Shown: positions 53,701 through 60,609 of the stretch, piece by piece
Numbering within the stretch: the first letter of the stretch is position 1
How the letters are laid out: each line of letters starts with the position of its first letter
Source of the DNA: Nakamurella lactea DSM 19367
Lineage (GTDB): Bacteria; Actinomycetota; Actinomycetes; Mycobacteriales; Nakamurellaceae
DNA length: 64,000 nt
Direction of reading: 5' to 3'
NCBI RefSeq assembly: GCF_000426645.1
Contig: NZ_AUFT01000007.1
Coordinates: 372,001-436,000, forward strand
Made by a program: the position numbers and the translations under genes
The notes under the pieces: generated by a model
What the model was told of the DNA's origin: nothing
What the model saw: the letters and a program-made list of their open reading frames with translations, nothing else
Database searches by the model: none

Positions 53701-54541
53701 CTCGTTCCGCACCCACCCAGCAGCCGCGTCCGACACCACCGCGCCCACCGTCACGGTGACCGCTGACCCGCCGACGCCGACCGGCGCCGCCGGTTGGTAC
53801 ACCGGTTCGGTCGCCATCACCGCGACCGCTGCCGACGACACCGATGCTGCCCCCAAGGTAGAGGCGCGGATCGACGGATCCGACTGGGCCCCGCTCAGTG
53901 GTCCGGTCGAGTTCTCCGACGACGGCGCCCACACTCTGGACGTGCGGGCCACCGATGCCGCCGGCAACGTCTCGGCCACGACGTCGACCTCGGCGAAGGT
54001 CGATGCCACCGCGCCGGTGTCGAACGCCACCGTCGACGCGACGAAACGAACGGTGACGCTGCGGGCCGCGGACGAGACCTCCGGCCTGCTCCGGATCGAA
54101 TATCGGGCCGCCCAAGGCGCCTGGGAGACAGCCGACGGCCCGATCCCGGCGGGTGCTGGTGAGATGACCCTCGAGTACCGCGCCATCGACCGGGCCGGTA
54201 ACGCCGAGACCGCCAACACGGTGACGGTACCGAAGGCCGGGCCGCAACTGCTGACGTCAGTCATCGCCGCGACTCCGTCCGCGGTGACCACCAAGGTGGG
54301 TAAGGACGTGCGGATCGCCGTCGTTGTCAACGGGTCCGACCGAACGCCGACAGGCACCGTGCGCGCACAGATCGGCTCAACCGTGCTCGGGGAAGTGACG
54401 CTGCACCGGGGCAAGGCGCGCCTGGTGGTATCGACCGTTGCCATGCCGCCGGGGCGTCATTCGGTTGATCTCGTCTACAGCGGTGATGCGACCTACGCCG
54501 GATCCAGCGACAGTGTGCTGCTGACCTTGAAGGCGGCCTGA
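50750..54541 (+). CDS. Secreted multidomain right-handed beta-helix protein with PDZ-like and Ig-like domains
   Basis: 1263 residues. A Sec signal ends near residue 43 (PTSAQAAA). Residues about 48-720 form a right-handed parallel beta-helix with N-rich turn repeats (EHNRFWHDGD, LRNNLLL, VENNILV), typical of polysaccharide lyases or glycosidases (GH120/DUF1565 type). About 780-860 is a PDZ-like domain (AGLQSSDDILQINGHGVTAD). About 870-990 is a carbohydrate-binding-like beta-sandwich. Two Ig-like repeats (998-1160) and a Big_3-type domain (1164-1263) end the protein. ATG 50750 follows AGGAG. Probably extracellular, breaking down or binding a polysaccharide. No cell-wall sorting motif was seen. 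Catalytic residues cannot be assigned. Confidence 0.85.
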   Translation: MIEYPPVSTTTMRWGPVRRIGMVAVALATGVLGVVAVPTSAQAAAGGTTIYVATTGDDGNSGTSADAPVADLAKAQQLVRAALPTATGAITVEVAAGTYYQSAPLEFGPADSGTAEAPVTWHAATGTTISGGRALHPTWAPQSAGSHVMVATLPAGLDFDGLFVNGKRQILARYPNFDAGAKRLGGSTSIATLNSRSANWSDPTTGFVRGMHCGDWGSVSFTITGRTADALQLHYVGDNNRAQDCNRTLPYNSNVVMAENIKEELDAPGEWFYDHTGGQLLYYPPTGTDLSTATVETAELNELVRLTGESDTAPIHDITFDGFRFADTHRTLFNSTFEGLAKGDWSVVRKGAVYLKNAANIVIAHAQFDAVGGNGVFMDGYNKGNVVSHSTFSGSGASDVQVVGSPDAVREYSGNYHTQIPVADLTAGPASENYPRDIDITDNLMQNMGRFEVQSSGVNISMSRDVTVDGNTMSGSPRACLNFEDGTWGGHVIKNNDLYDCVSGSGDNGSINAWGRSRFWASGSAGSNNVLASTGQPMDDATARQIMKLDQVEPTTIEHNRFWHDGDWAIDLDDGTSNMVLRNNLLLDGGIKLRDGFERTVENNILVSGHVYEQVSHADGGDVIEHNITLGGTAYENTQNKPAVNKYAIDANLFWNGGSPIGITPDNSHPGEKLSTDGKTLNAASSWVQAGMDVHSLIIDPKFTADDPTETYDFTVAADSPAIGLGFVNFPMTGFGATGAPLPPKAQLPYGEGSGPADPLLVQPEKLMGATATNVSSLAIQSSLGLTNNFGLYLTDVPDGSYAADAGLQSSDDILQINGHGVTADRNTFWKVYNSLAAGDDINLGVRRGQTDITVQLTKTDQPEQLNNTSGVAYTNTGAPTTGWIWRGGNTGGGGSYLEDIWATQNLGDSWRLAFNGTGLDIISQTNSDEGDVDIAVDGTFYKTVSFRTSTRVYQSTVLSISGLPAGTHTITGTMKSGGYMIVDSFRTHPAAASDTTAPTVTVTADPPTPTGAAGWYTGSVAITATAADDTDAAPKVEARIDGSDWAPLSGPVEFSDDGAHTLDVRATDAAGNVSATTSTSAKVDATAPVSNATVDATKRTVTLRAADETSGLLRIEYRAAQGAWETADGPIPAGAGEMTLEYRAIDRAGNAETANTVTVPKAGPQLLTSVIAATPSAVTTKVGKDVRIAVVVNGSDRTPTGTVRAQIGSTVLGEVTLHRGKARLVVSTVAMPPGRHSVDLVYSGDATYAGSSDSVLLTLKAA

Positions 54542-54608
54542 TCCACCACCACCGAGCCGACTGCGAGCCCGCCGGCCGCGTGCTCGCATGGGCGCCGTCC
54601 CGCGACGG

Positions 54609-55322
54609 TCAGCGGGCGGCCTTCCGGTGCAGTTCCTCGACGCCGGCCACGTACAGGTCGATGCCGCCGCCGTAGTAGGCATCTTCGTCATCGCAGTTCG
54701 TCAGCGCTTCCGCGCAGTCCACCAGGTTCGGGAACTGAGCCGTCGACAGTCCGGCGATCGCGGCCGTCTTGGCCGCCGTCTTCGCCGCCCGCTCGTCCTC
54801 GTGGGTGTCGATCTCGGCGCCGGGCCGGCCCTGGACCAGCATCACCGCAGTGAACAGCGCCTGCCGGGCGAGATCGGCGGCCTGCCGGACGGAGAATCCG
54901 GCTCCACGCAGCGCGCCGAGGGTGCGTTCGGCGAGCAACTGGCCCTCCGGTGACAGCAGGACCCGCGCCATGGCCAGGTCCACCGACCCGGGGTGCCGCC
55001 GCAGCACGTCCACCAACGAGACGAGCGCCGCCCGCACCTGGTCCAACCAGTCGGCGCCGGCCGGGGGGATGCTCAGCGACTGGAAGATCCTGTCTCCCAT
55101 CGCATCCAGCAGCTCGTCCTTGTTCTTGACATGCCAGTAGAGCGCCATCGGGGTGACGCCGAAATCGGTGGCGATCCGCCGGATCGCCACCGCGTCCAGC
55201 CCCTCCCGGTCGGCCAGATCCAGCGCGTGATCGATGAGCGACTCGCGGCTCAGCTCGGGCGCAGCGACCGCCCGTCGGGCGCCGCGCGCATTGCTCCGTT
55301 TGGTGGACGTTCCCGAAACCAT
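54609..55322 (-). CDS. TetR-family regulator of the efflux gene
   Basis: 237 residues. N-terminal HTH (IRRIATDFGVTPMALYWHVK, about residues 50-70) and a TetR-C-like ligand domain. ATG 55322 is chosen from the HTH position; the upstream extension is a shadow. It is divergent from the MFS efflux gene with repeated GTAC operators in the 87-base gap, so it is almost certainly the repressor of that gene and of itself, released by the pump's substrate. Confidence 0.9.
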   Translation of the reverse strand: MVSGTSTKRSNARGARRAVAAPELSRESLIDHALDLADREGLDAVAIRRIATDFGVTPMALYWHVKNKDELLDAMGDRIFQSLSIPPAGADWLDQVRAALVSLVDVLRRHPGSVDLAMARVLLSPEGQLLAERTLGALRGAGFSVRQAADLARQALFTAVMLVQGRPGAEIDTHEDERAAKTAAKTAAIAGLSTAQFPNLVDCAEALTNCDDEDAYYGGGIDLYVAGVEELHRKAAR

Positions 55323-55330
55323 GTTGACAA

Positions 55331-55389
55331 CTGTACACCGTATGGGCTTCCCTTTACGTCGTACATGTACGCCGTACAAGTACACCGTA
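55331..55389. promoter_or_regulatory. TetR operator cluster
   Basis: CGTACATGTACG at 55360-55371 is a perfect 12-base palindrome. TGTACA at 55332-55337 and GTACAAGTAC at 55374-55383 are related, and GTACACCGTA occurs twice (55333-55342 and 55380-55389). The cluster fills the gap between the divergent TetR and MFS starts. A TTGACA lies at 55324-55329. Confidence 0.72.
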
Positions 55390-55409
55390 GAGGAGAGGCA
55401 GAAGGAACC

Positions 55410-56843
55410 ATGCGATCGACCTGGACCCTGCTGGCCGTCGGGCTGGCAACCTTCATGACGTACCTGGACAACAACGTCGTCAACGTCGCGATCCCGGCGG
55501 TGCAGCGCGACCTGCACCTGACCACCTCCGGCCTGGAATGGGTGGTCAGCGGCTACATCTTGGTGTTCGCCAGCCTGCTGCTGGCCGGTGGCCGGTTGGC
55601 CGACGTCTGGGGGCGCAAGCGGGTGTTCATGGTCGGGCTGGCGATCTTCACCGGATCGTCCCTCGCGGCCGGGCTGGCCGGCACCGCCGGTGAACTGATC
55701 GCGGCCAGGGCGGTGCAGGGGCTGGGCGCCGCGCTGCTCACTCCGACCACCTTGGCGATCATCTCGGCCACCTTCGAGGCGGGCCGCAAACGTGCTGCCG
55801 CCATTGGGATCTGGAGCGCCGTCGGCGCGCTCGCGCTGGCCGTCGGCCCGCTGATCGGCGGCGTGCTGTCGGAATACCTGAGCTGGGAGTGGATCTTCTT
55901 CATCAACGTCCCGGTCGGCGTGGCAACCATGGTGCTCGGCTGGCGGGTGATCGACGAGTCACGGGACGTCGACGCCCCGCGCCGGATCGACCTGCCCGGC
56001 GTGGTCACCTCGGCGCTGGCCCTGTTCGCGTTGACCTACGCGCTGATCGAGGGTCACGACAAGGGCTGGACCTCGCCGCTGATCCTCGGCACCTTCGCCG
56101 CAGCCGCGCTCCTTGGAGTGCTGTTCGTGCGGATCGAAACTGCCTCCGCCACTCCGATGGTCGCGCTGCGGCTGTTCCGTGCACGGGTGTTCACCGGCGG
56201 ACTGATTGCCTTGTCGCTGTGGGCTTTCGGGCTGTTCGGCATCTACTTCTTCACCTCGCTCTATCTGCAGAACGTGCTCGGCTTCTCCTCCACCAAGGCC
56301 GGCGCGGCGTTCGTGCCGATGGCGCTGTTGATGGCGGTCGGCGCGATCATCTCCGAGCGGGTGTCGCACCGGCTGGGTGCCCACCGGGTGGTGTCGGTGG
56401 CGCTGGTGTTCATGGGGCTGGGCATCGCGTCCGTCAGCCTGCTCGGCGCCGATGCGTCATTCCTGTCGTTGATGCCGGCCTTCGCGGTGATCGGACTGGC
56501 CGGCGGCTTCACCGTGCCGCTGACCGCCAGCGTCATCGACGCCATGCCGATCGCCGAGGCCGGCGTCGCGTCCGGAGTGTTCAACGCCTCCCGCGAGGTG
56601 GCCGGTCTGCTCGGAATCACCGTCATCGGCGCGGTTCTCAGCGGTCGGCAGTCCGCCCTGCTGGGTGACGGGTCGAACCCGCTGGACGCCTTCCTCGGCG
56701 GATACCGGGCCGGGCTGCTGGTGGCTGCGGCGCTGGTGGTGCTCGGCGGAGTGGCCGCCTACCTCGGGTTGCGGGGAGCATCGCGGGCGTCCAGGGCGGC
56801 GGACGTCGACGCGGCGGGTGACGGGGAACTGGTCGGGGTCTGA
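55410..56843 (+). CDS. MFS multidrug efflux transporter, DHA2 (14-helix) family
   Basis: 477 residues, about 14 helices. Motifs: LDNNVVNVAIP in helix 1 (DHA2 motif D1-like), GRLADVWGRKR between helices 2 and 3 (motif A), GPLIGGVLSEYLSWEWIFFI (motif C and following). It likely exports drugs or toxic metabolites with proton antiport. ATG 55410 is downstream of GAAGGA; the longer open frame is a shadow. Repressed by the divergent TetR protein. A two-tier hairpin follows the stop. Confidence 0.92.
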   Translation: MRSTWTLLAVGLATFMTYLDNNVVNVAIPAVQRDLHLTTSGLEWVVSGYILVFASLLLAGGRLADVWGRKRVFMVGLAIFTGSSLAAGLAGTAGELIAARAVQGLGAALLTPTTLAIISATFEAGRKRAAAIGIWSAVGALALAVGPLIGGVLSEYLSWEWIFFINVPVGVATMVLGWRVIDESRDVDAPRRIDLPGVVTSALALFALTYALIEGHDKGWTSPLILGTFAAAALLGVLFVRIETASATPMVALRLFRARVFTGGLIALSLWAFGLFGIYFFTSLYLQNVLGFSSTKAGAAFVPMALLMAVGAIISERVSHRLGAHRVVSVALVFMGLGIASVSLLGADASFLSLMPAFAVIGLAGGFTVPLTASVIDAMPIAEAGVASGVFNASREVAGLLGITVIGAVLSGRQSALLGDGSNPLDAFLGGYRAGLLVAAALVVLGGVAAYLGLRGASRASRAADVDAAGDGELVGV

Positions 56844-56852
56844 CGGGGCTGG

Positions 56853-56891
56853 CCGCGCCGGAATGTCACCTGCTGGTGGCAGCCGGCGCGG
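56853..56891. terminator. Nested hairpin after the efflux gene
   Basis: Outer stem CCGCGCCGG/CCGGCGCGG is a perfect 9 bp; an inner stem CACC/GGTG (56867-56870 with 56875-56878) lies inside its loop. No T-tract. Most likely the end of the MFS transcript. Confidence 0.55.
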
Positions 56892-56994
56892 TCATCCAGA
56901 TCCCGCCGATGACGGCTCTTGACAGACCCTCGTCGCCAGGCACCTAATAGGTCGAACCGCACCATCGCGGCAGGTAGTCGGGATCGCGAATGTC

Positions 56995-58464
56995 ATGTTG
57001 GCGAATCGAGAGCAGATGACCGGACCGATCTACGCCGAGCGGACGCGACCGACTCCATCGACTCCGGACGACGCCAGACCGGCGACCGAGCCGGCAACCG
57101 CGACTGCCGTGCAGGGTGGCTTCCCGCAGGTGGTGCCGCAGACGGTCATCGCCCAACCGGGCGGGCAGCCGGCCAGTCACCGCGCCGCGTCGATCGCCGC
57201 GCTACGACGGACCAACGGCGTAGCCGAGGCCCAGGAGGACGACGGCGAAGAGGCGGAGACGACAGGCCTGAGCATCGATGGCGACGAGGTTTCCTCGGCG
57301 GACATCACCCGGGACTCGGCCTACAAGAAGCGACTCAATTCCATCATCAGCGAAGAGGCGCGGAGCGCAGGTCTGGCGCCGGTCCAGGTGCGGAACGCGC
57401 TGGTGGCCATGGCAGATGACCATCAGGAAGTGCACGCCTTCGATACGGCGCGGGAGGCCATTCAGTTTGCCGTGGCCACGACCATCCGGCGCCTGGTGAC
57501 CAGGGCGCTGGCGGACCTGACGGGCGACAAGCTCAGCAAAGAGGTGATCCTGGCCCGGCTGACGAAAGAGTTCCACGGCACCGATCAACTGCACAAGGCC
57601 ACCAAGGTTCCGGACTTCGCCGATGCGCTGCTCGAGGCGGTCCGCACCAAACAGAGCACAACCTGGGTCGAGGCAACGACTATCGAGGAGGTGGAGCCGG
57701 CGTCGTGGACCAACGACGAGATGCAGCACTGGAACCTTCGCCACTACTCGAGCAAGTTCACCGCGGTCCTCGGAAGGGAGCTCGCCGGCGGCATCTTCGA
57801 GATTGCCGACGTCAAGCCGCCGCCCTTCAAGGAATTACTGTCGACGGTCACTCTGGCCACGATGACGGGTTCGGGCCCCTCGACCACCGTCCCGAAGCCG
57901 GGCAGCACGATGATGCTCACCTTCACCTCGGGCAGCGCGACGTCGGGTCACACCACCGCCAAGGACTGGCAGCACATCGGGAACATCGGCGACACCTTCT
58001 ACGGCCTGTTCTACAAGGATCAGCCGGCGACCGGAGTCACACCGAACTTCATCAGGGACGCGGTCTACTACGCCGTGTGGCCGGCCAGCGAGTTCGGCGA
58101 GGGCTGGGCCTCGGCCGACTGGCTCGGCACCGCCGCCGACAGTCAGAAGGAGGGCGCCAAGACGCCCGACGACAAGGCGCGGCAGGGACCGATGACCGAC
58201 GTCATTGCCGACATCTTCCCGCAAGCGACCACTCGTGTGCTCAAGGACGGGAAGGAATCCGTGACGGACCAGGCCACCCGGGAGGCAGCGTTCCGAAAGA
58301 TGGACAACTTCGAGGTGAAGCAGCACGGCCCTCGACCCGTCGACACCTGGAATCCAGTGTCCTCCAACGTCGACAAGATCAAGAACTGGTGGGTCAATGC
58401 CAGCACCGGAAAGATCATCAAGCTGCCATTGCTGCTACCCCCAGAGGCGCGCGCAGCGCTCTAG
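56995..58464 (+). CDS. Hypothetical protein, orphan
   Basis: 489 residues, not recognised. The first about 80 residues are Pro/Thr/Ala-rich and look disordered; residues about 95-190 are helical (KRLNSIISEEARSAGLAPVQ then VRNALVAMADD). The second half is beta-rich with many Gly, Ser and Thr (TMMLTFTSGSATSGHTTAKD) and Trp-containing stretches (FGEGWASADWLG). No signal peptide or membrane helix. A disordered N-terminus, helical middle and beta-rich end are seen in proteins loaded into contractile injection particles and in polymorphic toxins, but no signature supports either. ATG 57016 is an alternative start. Confidence 0.6.
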   Translation: MLANREQMTGPIYAERTRPTPSTPDDARPATEPATATAVQGGFPQVVPQTVIAQPGGQPASHRAASIAALRRTNGVAEAQEDDGEEAETTGLSIDGDEVSSADITRDSAYKKRLNSIISEEARSAGLAPVQVRNALVAMADDHQEVHAFDTAREAIQFAVATTIRRLVTRALADLTGDKLSKEVILARLTKEFHGTDQLHKATKVPDFADALLEAVRTKQSTTWVEATTIEEVEPASWTNDEMQHWNLRHYSSKFTAVLGRELAGGIFEIADVKPPPFKELLSTVTLATMTGSGPSTTVPKPGSTMMLTFTSGSATSGHTTAKDWQHIGNIGDTFYGLFYKDQPATGVTPNFIRDAVYYAVWPASEFGEGWASADWLGTAADSQKEGAKTPDDKARQGPMTDVIADIFPQATTRVLKDGKESVTDQATREAAFRKMDNFEVKQHGPRPVDTWNPVSSNVDKIKNWWVNASTGKIIKLPLLLPPEARAAL

Positions 58465-58667
58465 CAGTTAGTCGATACCGGGGACGTCGTCGGTCGTGGT
58501 GGCGCCGCCGATGAGTGGCACTGCAGGTGGCGACCTGCTCCGTCGATCCGAATCGAAGGCGATGCGGTCCCGAGATCGCCACCGCGACAACAACTCCGCC
58601 AGCTCGCGGCCGCGACGTTCGGACCGGTTCTAGGTTGCAGCCATCCGGGGCGCAAACATCACTGATG

Positions 58668-58684
58668 TGGCACCATGGGTGCCA
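58668..58684. promoter_or_regulatory. 7-bp inverted repeat before the next gene
   Basis: TGGCACC, three bases, GGTGCCA: perfect arms, 35 bases upstream of the next start. Operator or mRNA hairpin. The 254-base gap holds no other visible feature. Confidence 0.35.
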
Positions 58685-58718
58685 TGACCTCGCAGAGATC
58701 GGACTTCGCCCCGGCCGC

Positions 58719-59432
58719 ATGACGGCGCCAGGCGCGGATCCGCGCACCAATGTCCTGTTCATCGATTCCCGTCCCAACGGCACCAGGGCCGAGACCCTGA
58801 TCAGCGTCGACGGCGTCGACCTCCTCGAACTGCAGCGGCCGACCCACCGGCCGGACGGCTCGCTCTATCCGTACGGCCCGTTCGTCTACCTGCCGCCGGA
58901 TCCGGTGGACTTGCTGCCGCCAGACTCGGCAAACCTGTTGCCCACCAGCGAACCTCACCGGGCGATGGTCGGGATCTGCGGCTGCGGACACGCCGGCTGC
59001 GGATCCCTGTGGCTGCAGGTGCGCCGCGACCGCGACCAGGTGATCTGGGAGCCGTCGCGGGAACCGCCGGGCGGGTCCCGGTCGACGATCGACACCAGCT
59101 ACCGGTTCGAACTGCTGGCCTACCTGGATGCCGTCGACGCCGGCCAACGATCGGTCGCGACCTGGGAGGAGCGGCCGCGGTTGCTCGCCCGGGAGCTACG
59201 CCACCGGCGGGACAGCCTCGACGGGCTGACCGTCGGCAGTAGCGTCGACCGAACGGCCGGCGACGTGGTGACGGTCCAGGCGTCGCCGGCCTTCGAGAAC
59301 ATCATCGTGGTGGTGTCTCCGTGGGCCGATCGGATGGAGATCCACCTATCGGTCCCGGACGACCGGTCGGACGACGAGGTCATTCGCGGCCTGCAGCGGC
59401 TGGATCCGGATGTCGTCGGACGCTGGCCGTGA
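58719..59432 (+). CDS. Hypothetical protein with a Cys/His cluster
   Basis: 237 residues. A central CGCGHAGCG motif (about residues 88-97) carries three Cys and one His, a likely zinc or other metal site. Otherwise it has no family I can name, though similar motifs occur in uncharacterised actinobacterial proteins. The start is uncertain (ATG 58719 chosen). The stop overlaps the GTG of a TetR fragment. Confidence 0.6.
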   Translation: MTAPGADPRTNVLFIDSRPNGTRAETLISVDGVDLLELQRPTHRPDGSLYPYGPFVYLPPDPVDLLPPDSANLLPTSEPHRAMVGICGCGHAGCGSLWLQVRRDRDQVIWEPSREPPGGSRSTIDTSYRFELLAYLDAVDAGQRSVATWEERPRLLARELRHRRDSLDGLTVGSSVDRTAGDVVTVQASPAFENIIVVVSPWADRMEIHLSVPDDRSDDEVIRGLQRLDPDVVGRWP

Positions 59433-59764
59433 CGGCGCCGAACCGTGAGGACGCCGCCGGAACGCTCCCTATCGTCGATAAGCCGGCGAAGCAGCGGGCG
59501 ATCACCGCAGAGATCCAGACCGACCTGCACATCGCCGAGGACCTGGTGCGCCGGTTGTTGCGCCCGCAGCTGGGCGCAACCGCGGACCGGATCCGGGTAG
59601 CAGTCGCAGCGGGGGAGGTCGATGAGGCGGTCGATGTCGAACCGGCGGTGGAGCTGTTGTTCGGCCCGGTGTTCCACCGCCGGATACTCCGGACCGCTGA
59701 GCTGGATGAGCCTTTCGCCGACGGGATCGTCACCCTGGTGCTCGGCGGATTACGGCCGCGCTGA
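59429..59764 (+). pseudogene. TetR C-terminal domain fragment
   Basis: About 111 residues that read as only the ligand-binding end of an AcrR/TetR protein (VRRLLRPQLGATADRIRVAV, then EPAVELLFGPVFHRRILRTA and GIVTLVLGGLRPR). The N-terminal DNA-binding domain is missing. The GTG overlaps the preceding stop, so it could still be translated, but it cannot act as a normal repressor. Confidence 0.7.
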
Positions 59765-59794
59765 CGAACTTCGCGGCGCTGACGAACTTCGCGG
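59759..59794. repeat. Tandem 18-bp repeat
   Basis: Two perfect copies of CGCTGACGAACTTCGCGG, running from the end of the TetR fragment into the gap. A recent duplication, perhaps by slippage. Confidence 0.85.
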
Positions 59795-59920
59795 TGCACA
59801 AGTAGGTCCCGCAGCCCGTGTGATCAGACGCTGGGCCGGACGATTACCGAGATCAGTGGATCCCATTAGGGTGTCAGACCTGACATCTCTGACGCCGAGT
59901 CCGAAGGGTGGCAACTGCCG

Positions 59921-60208
59921 ATGTACCGACTGACCGTGGTCTACGACGAGCCGGCCGACAAGGAGGCCTTCGACCGCCGCTACACCGACGAGCACGTCCC
60001 CCTCGTCAAGGCCGTGCCCGGGCTGGGCAGCTTCCAGCTCAGTCACCCGCAGGGCGGCACGCCGTACCTCGTCGCCGAACTGCTCTGGCCCAACGAGGAC
60101 GCCTACAAGACCTCGGCCGCGACCCCCGAGATGGCCGAGACCCGCAAGCATGCGCAGGGCTGCGGCACGACGTTCACGGTCTACTCCGGCGACGTCGCCG
60201 TAGTCTGA
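59921..60208 (+). CDS. EthD-family protein
   Basis: 95 residues, ferredoxin-like EthD fold: YDEPADKEAFDRRYTDEHVP and the closing AQGCGTTFTVYSGDV. Members are small dimeric proteins in catabolic operons, some of them with a role in decarboxylation or ether degradation. The start has GAAGGGTGG upstream. It lies near the remnant of an alpha/beta hydrolase, but no intact partner gene is seen. Confidence 0.82.
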   Translation: MYRLTVVYDEPADKEAFDRRYTDEHVPLVKAVPGLGSFQLSHPQGGTPYLVAELLWPNEDAYKTSAATPEMAETRKHAQGCGTTFTVYSGDVAVV

Positions 60209-60377
60209 CCGGCCGCGCCGATCCGTTGTCGGACCAGGGCGGCCCATCCGTGCCATCGCGCGGACAATGCGTCGAACGGTGGTAGCCACACGCCGGCCCG
60301 CAGGTGGCCGGTCACGGATCAACCGAAGGGTCCGGCGCGGAGCCGGTGAGGATCGCGTCGTCGGTGCCGAGCAGACG

Positions 60378-60583
60378 CTGCGGCGCGTCGCCCGCAGCTA
60401 CGGCCGGCCCGGCGGATTCGCCGGTGCGGCAGGCCTTTACCGCAGCATGCTGACCGAAGGCGAAGAGCTGCGCACCCTCGCCCAGGCCGCGCCGCTGCAG
60501 ATACCCGTGACCGCCATCGGCTCCCGCAACGGGAGGCCCCGGAGCTGCTCGCGGAGCGACTCATCGACGCATTCGCCGGCTGA
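60378..60583 (+). pseudogene. Alpha/beta-hydrolase (epoxide hydrolase-like) remnant
   Basis: YGRPGGFAGAAGLYRSM matches the cap-domain edge of epoxide/haloalkane-type hydrolases, and after a frame change the end reads PELLAERLIDAFAG then stop, their usual C-terminus. The nucleophile, acid and His regions are missing; an internal deletion joins the two parts. The rest of the 400 bases between EthD and MazG shows no other gene. Confidence 0.65.
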
Positions 60584-60609
60584 CCGCGGTTGCCTGGCAA
60601 GCTGACCGG

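Noticed and set aside
52313-54247. Another long minus-strand frame opposite the beta-helix gene
   Set aside because: Same reason; no start with a ribosome site and no recognisable content.
56918-56949. TTGACA...TAATAG promoter before the orphan protein
   Set aside because: The spacer is about 20 bases, longer than usual, so it is not listed as a feature.
59759-59794. Possible CRISPR or attachment repeat
   Set aside because: Only two adjacent copies without spacers; a simple tandem duplication.
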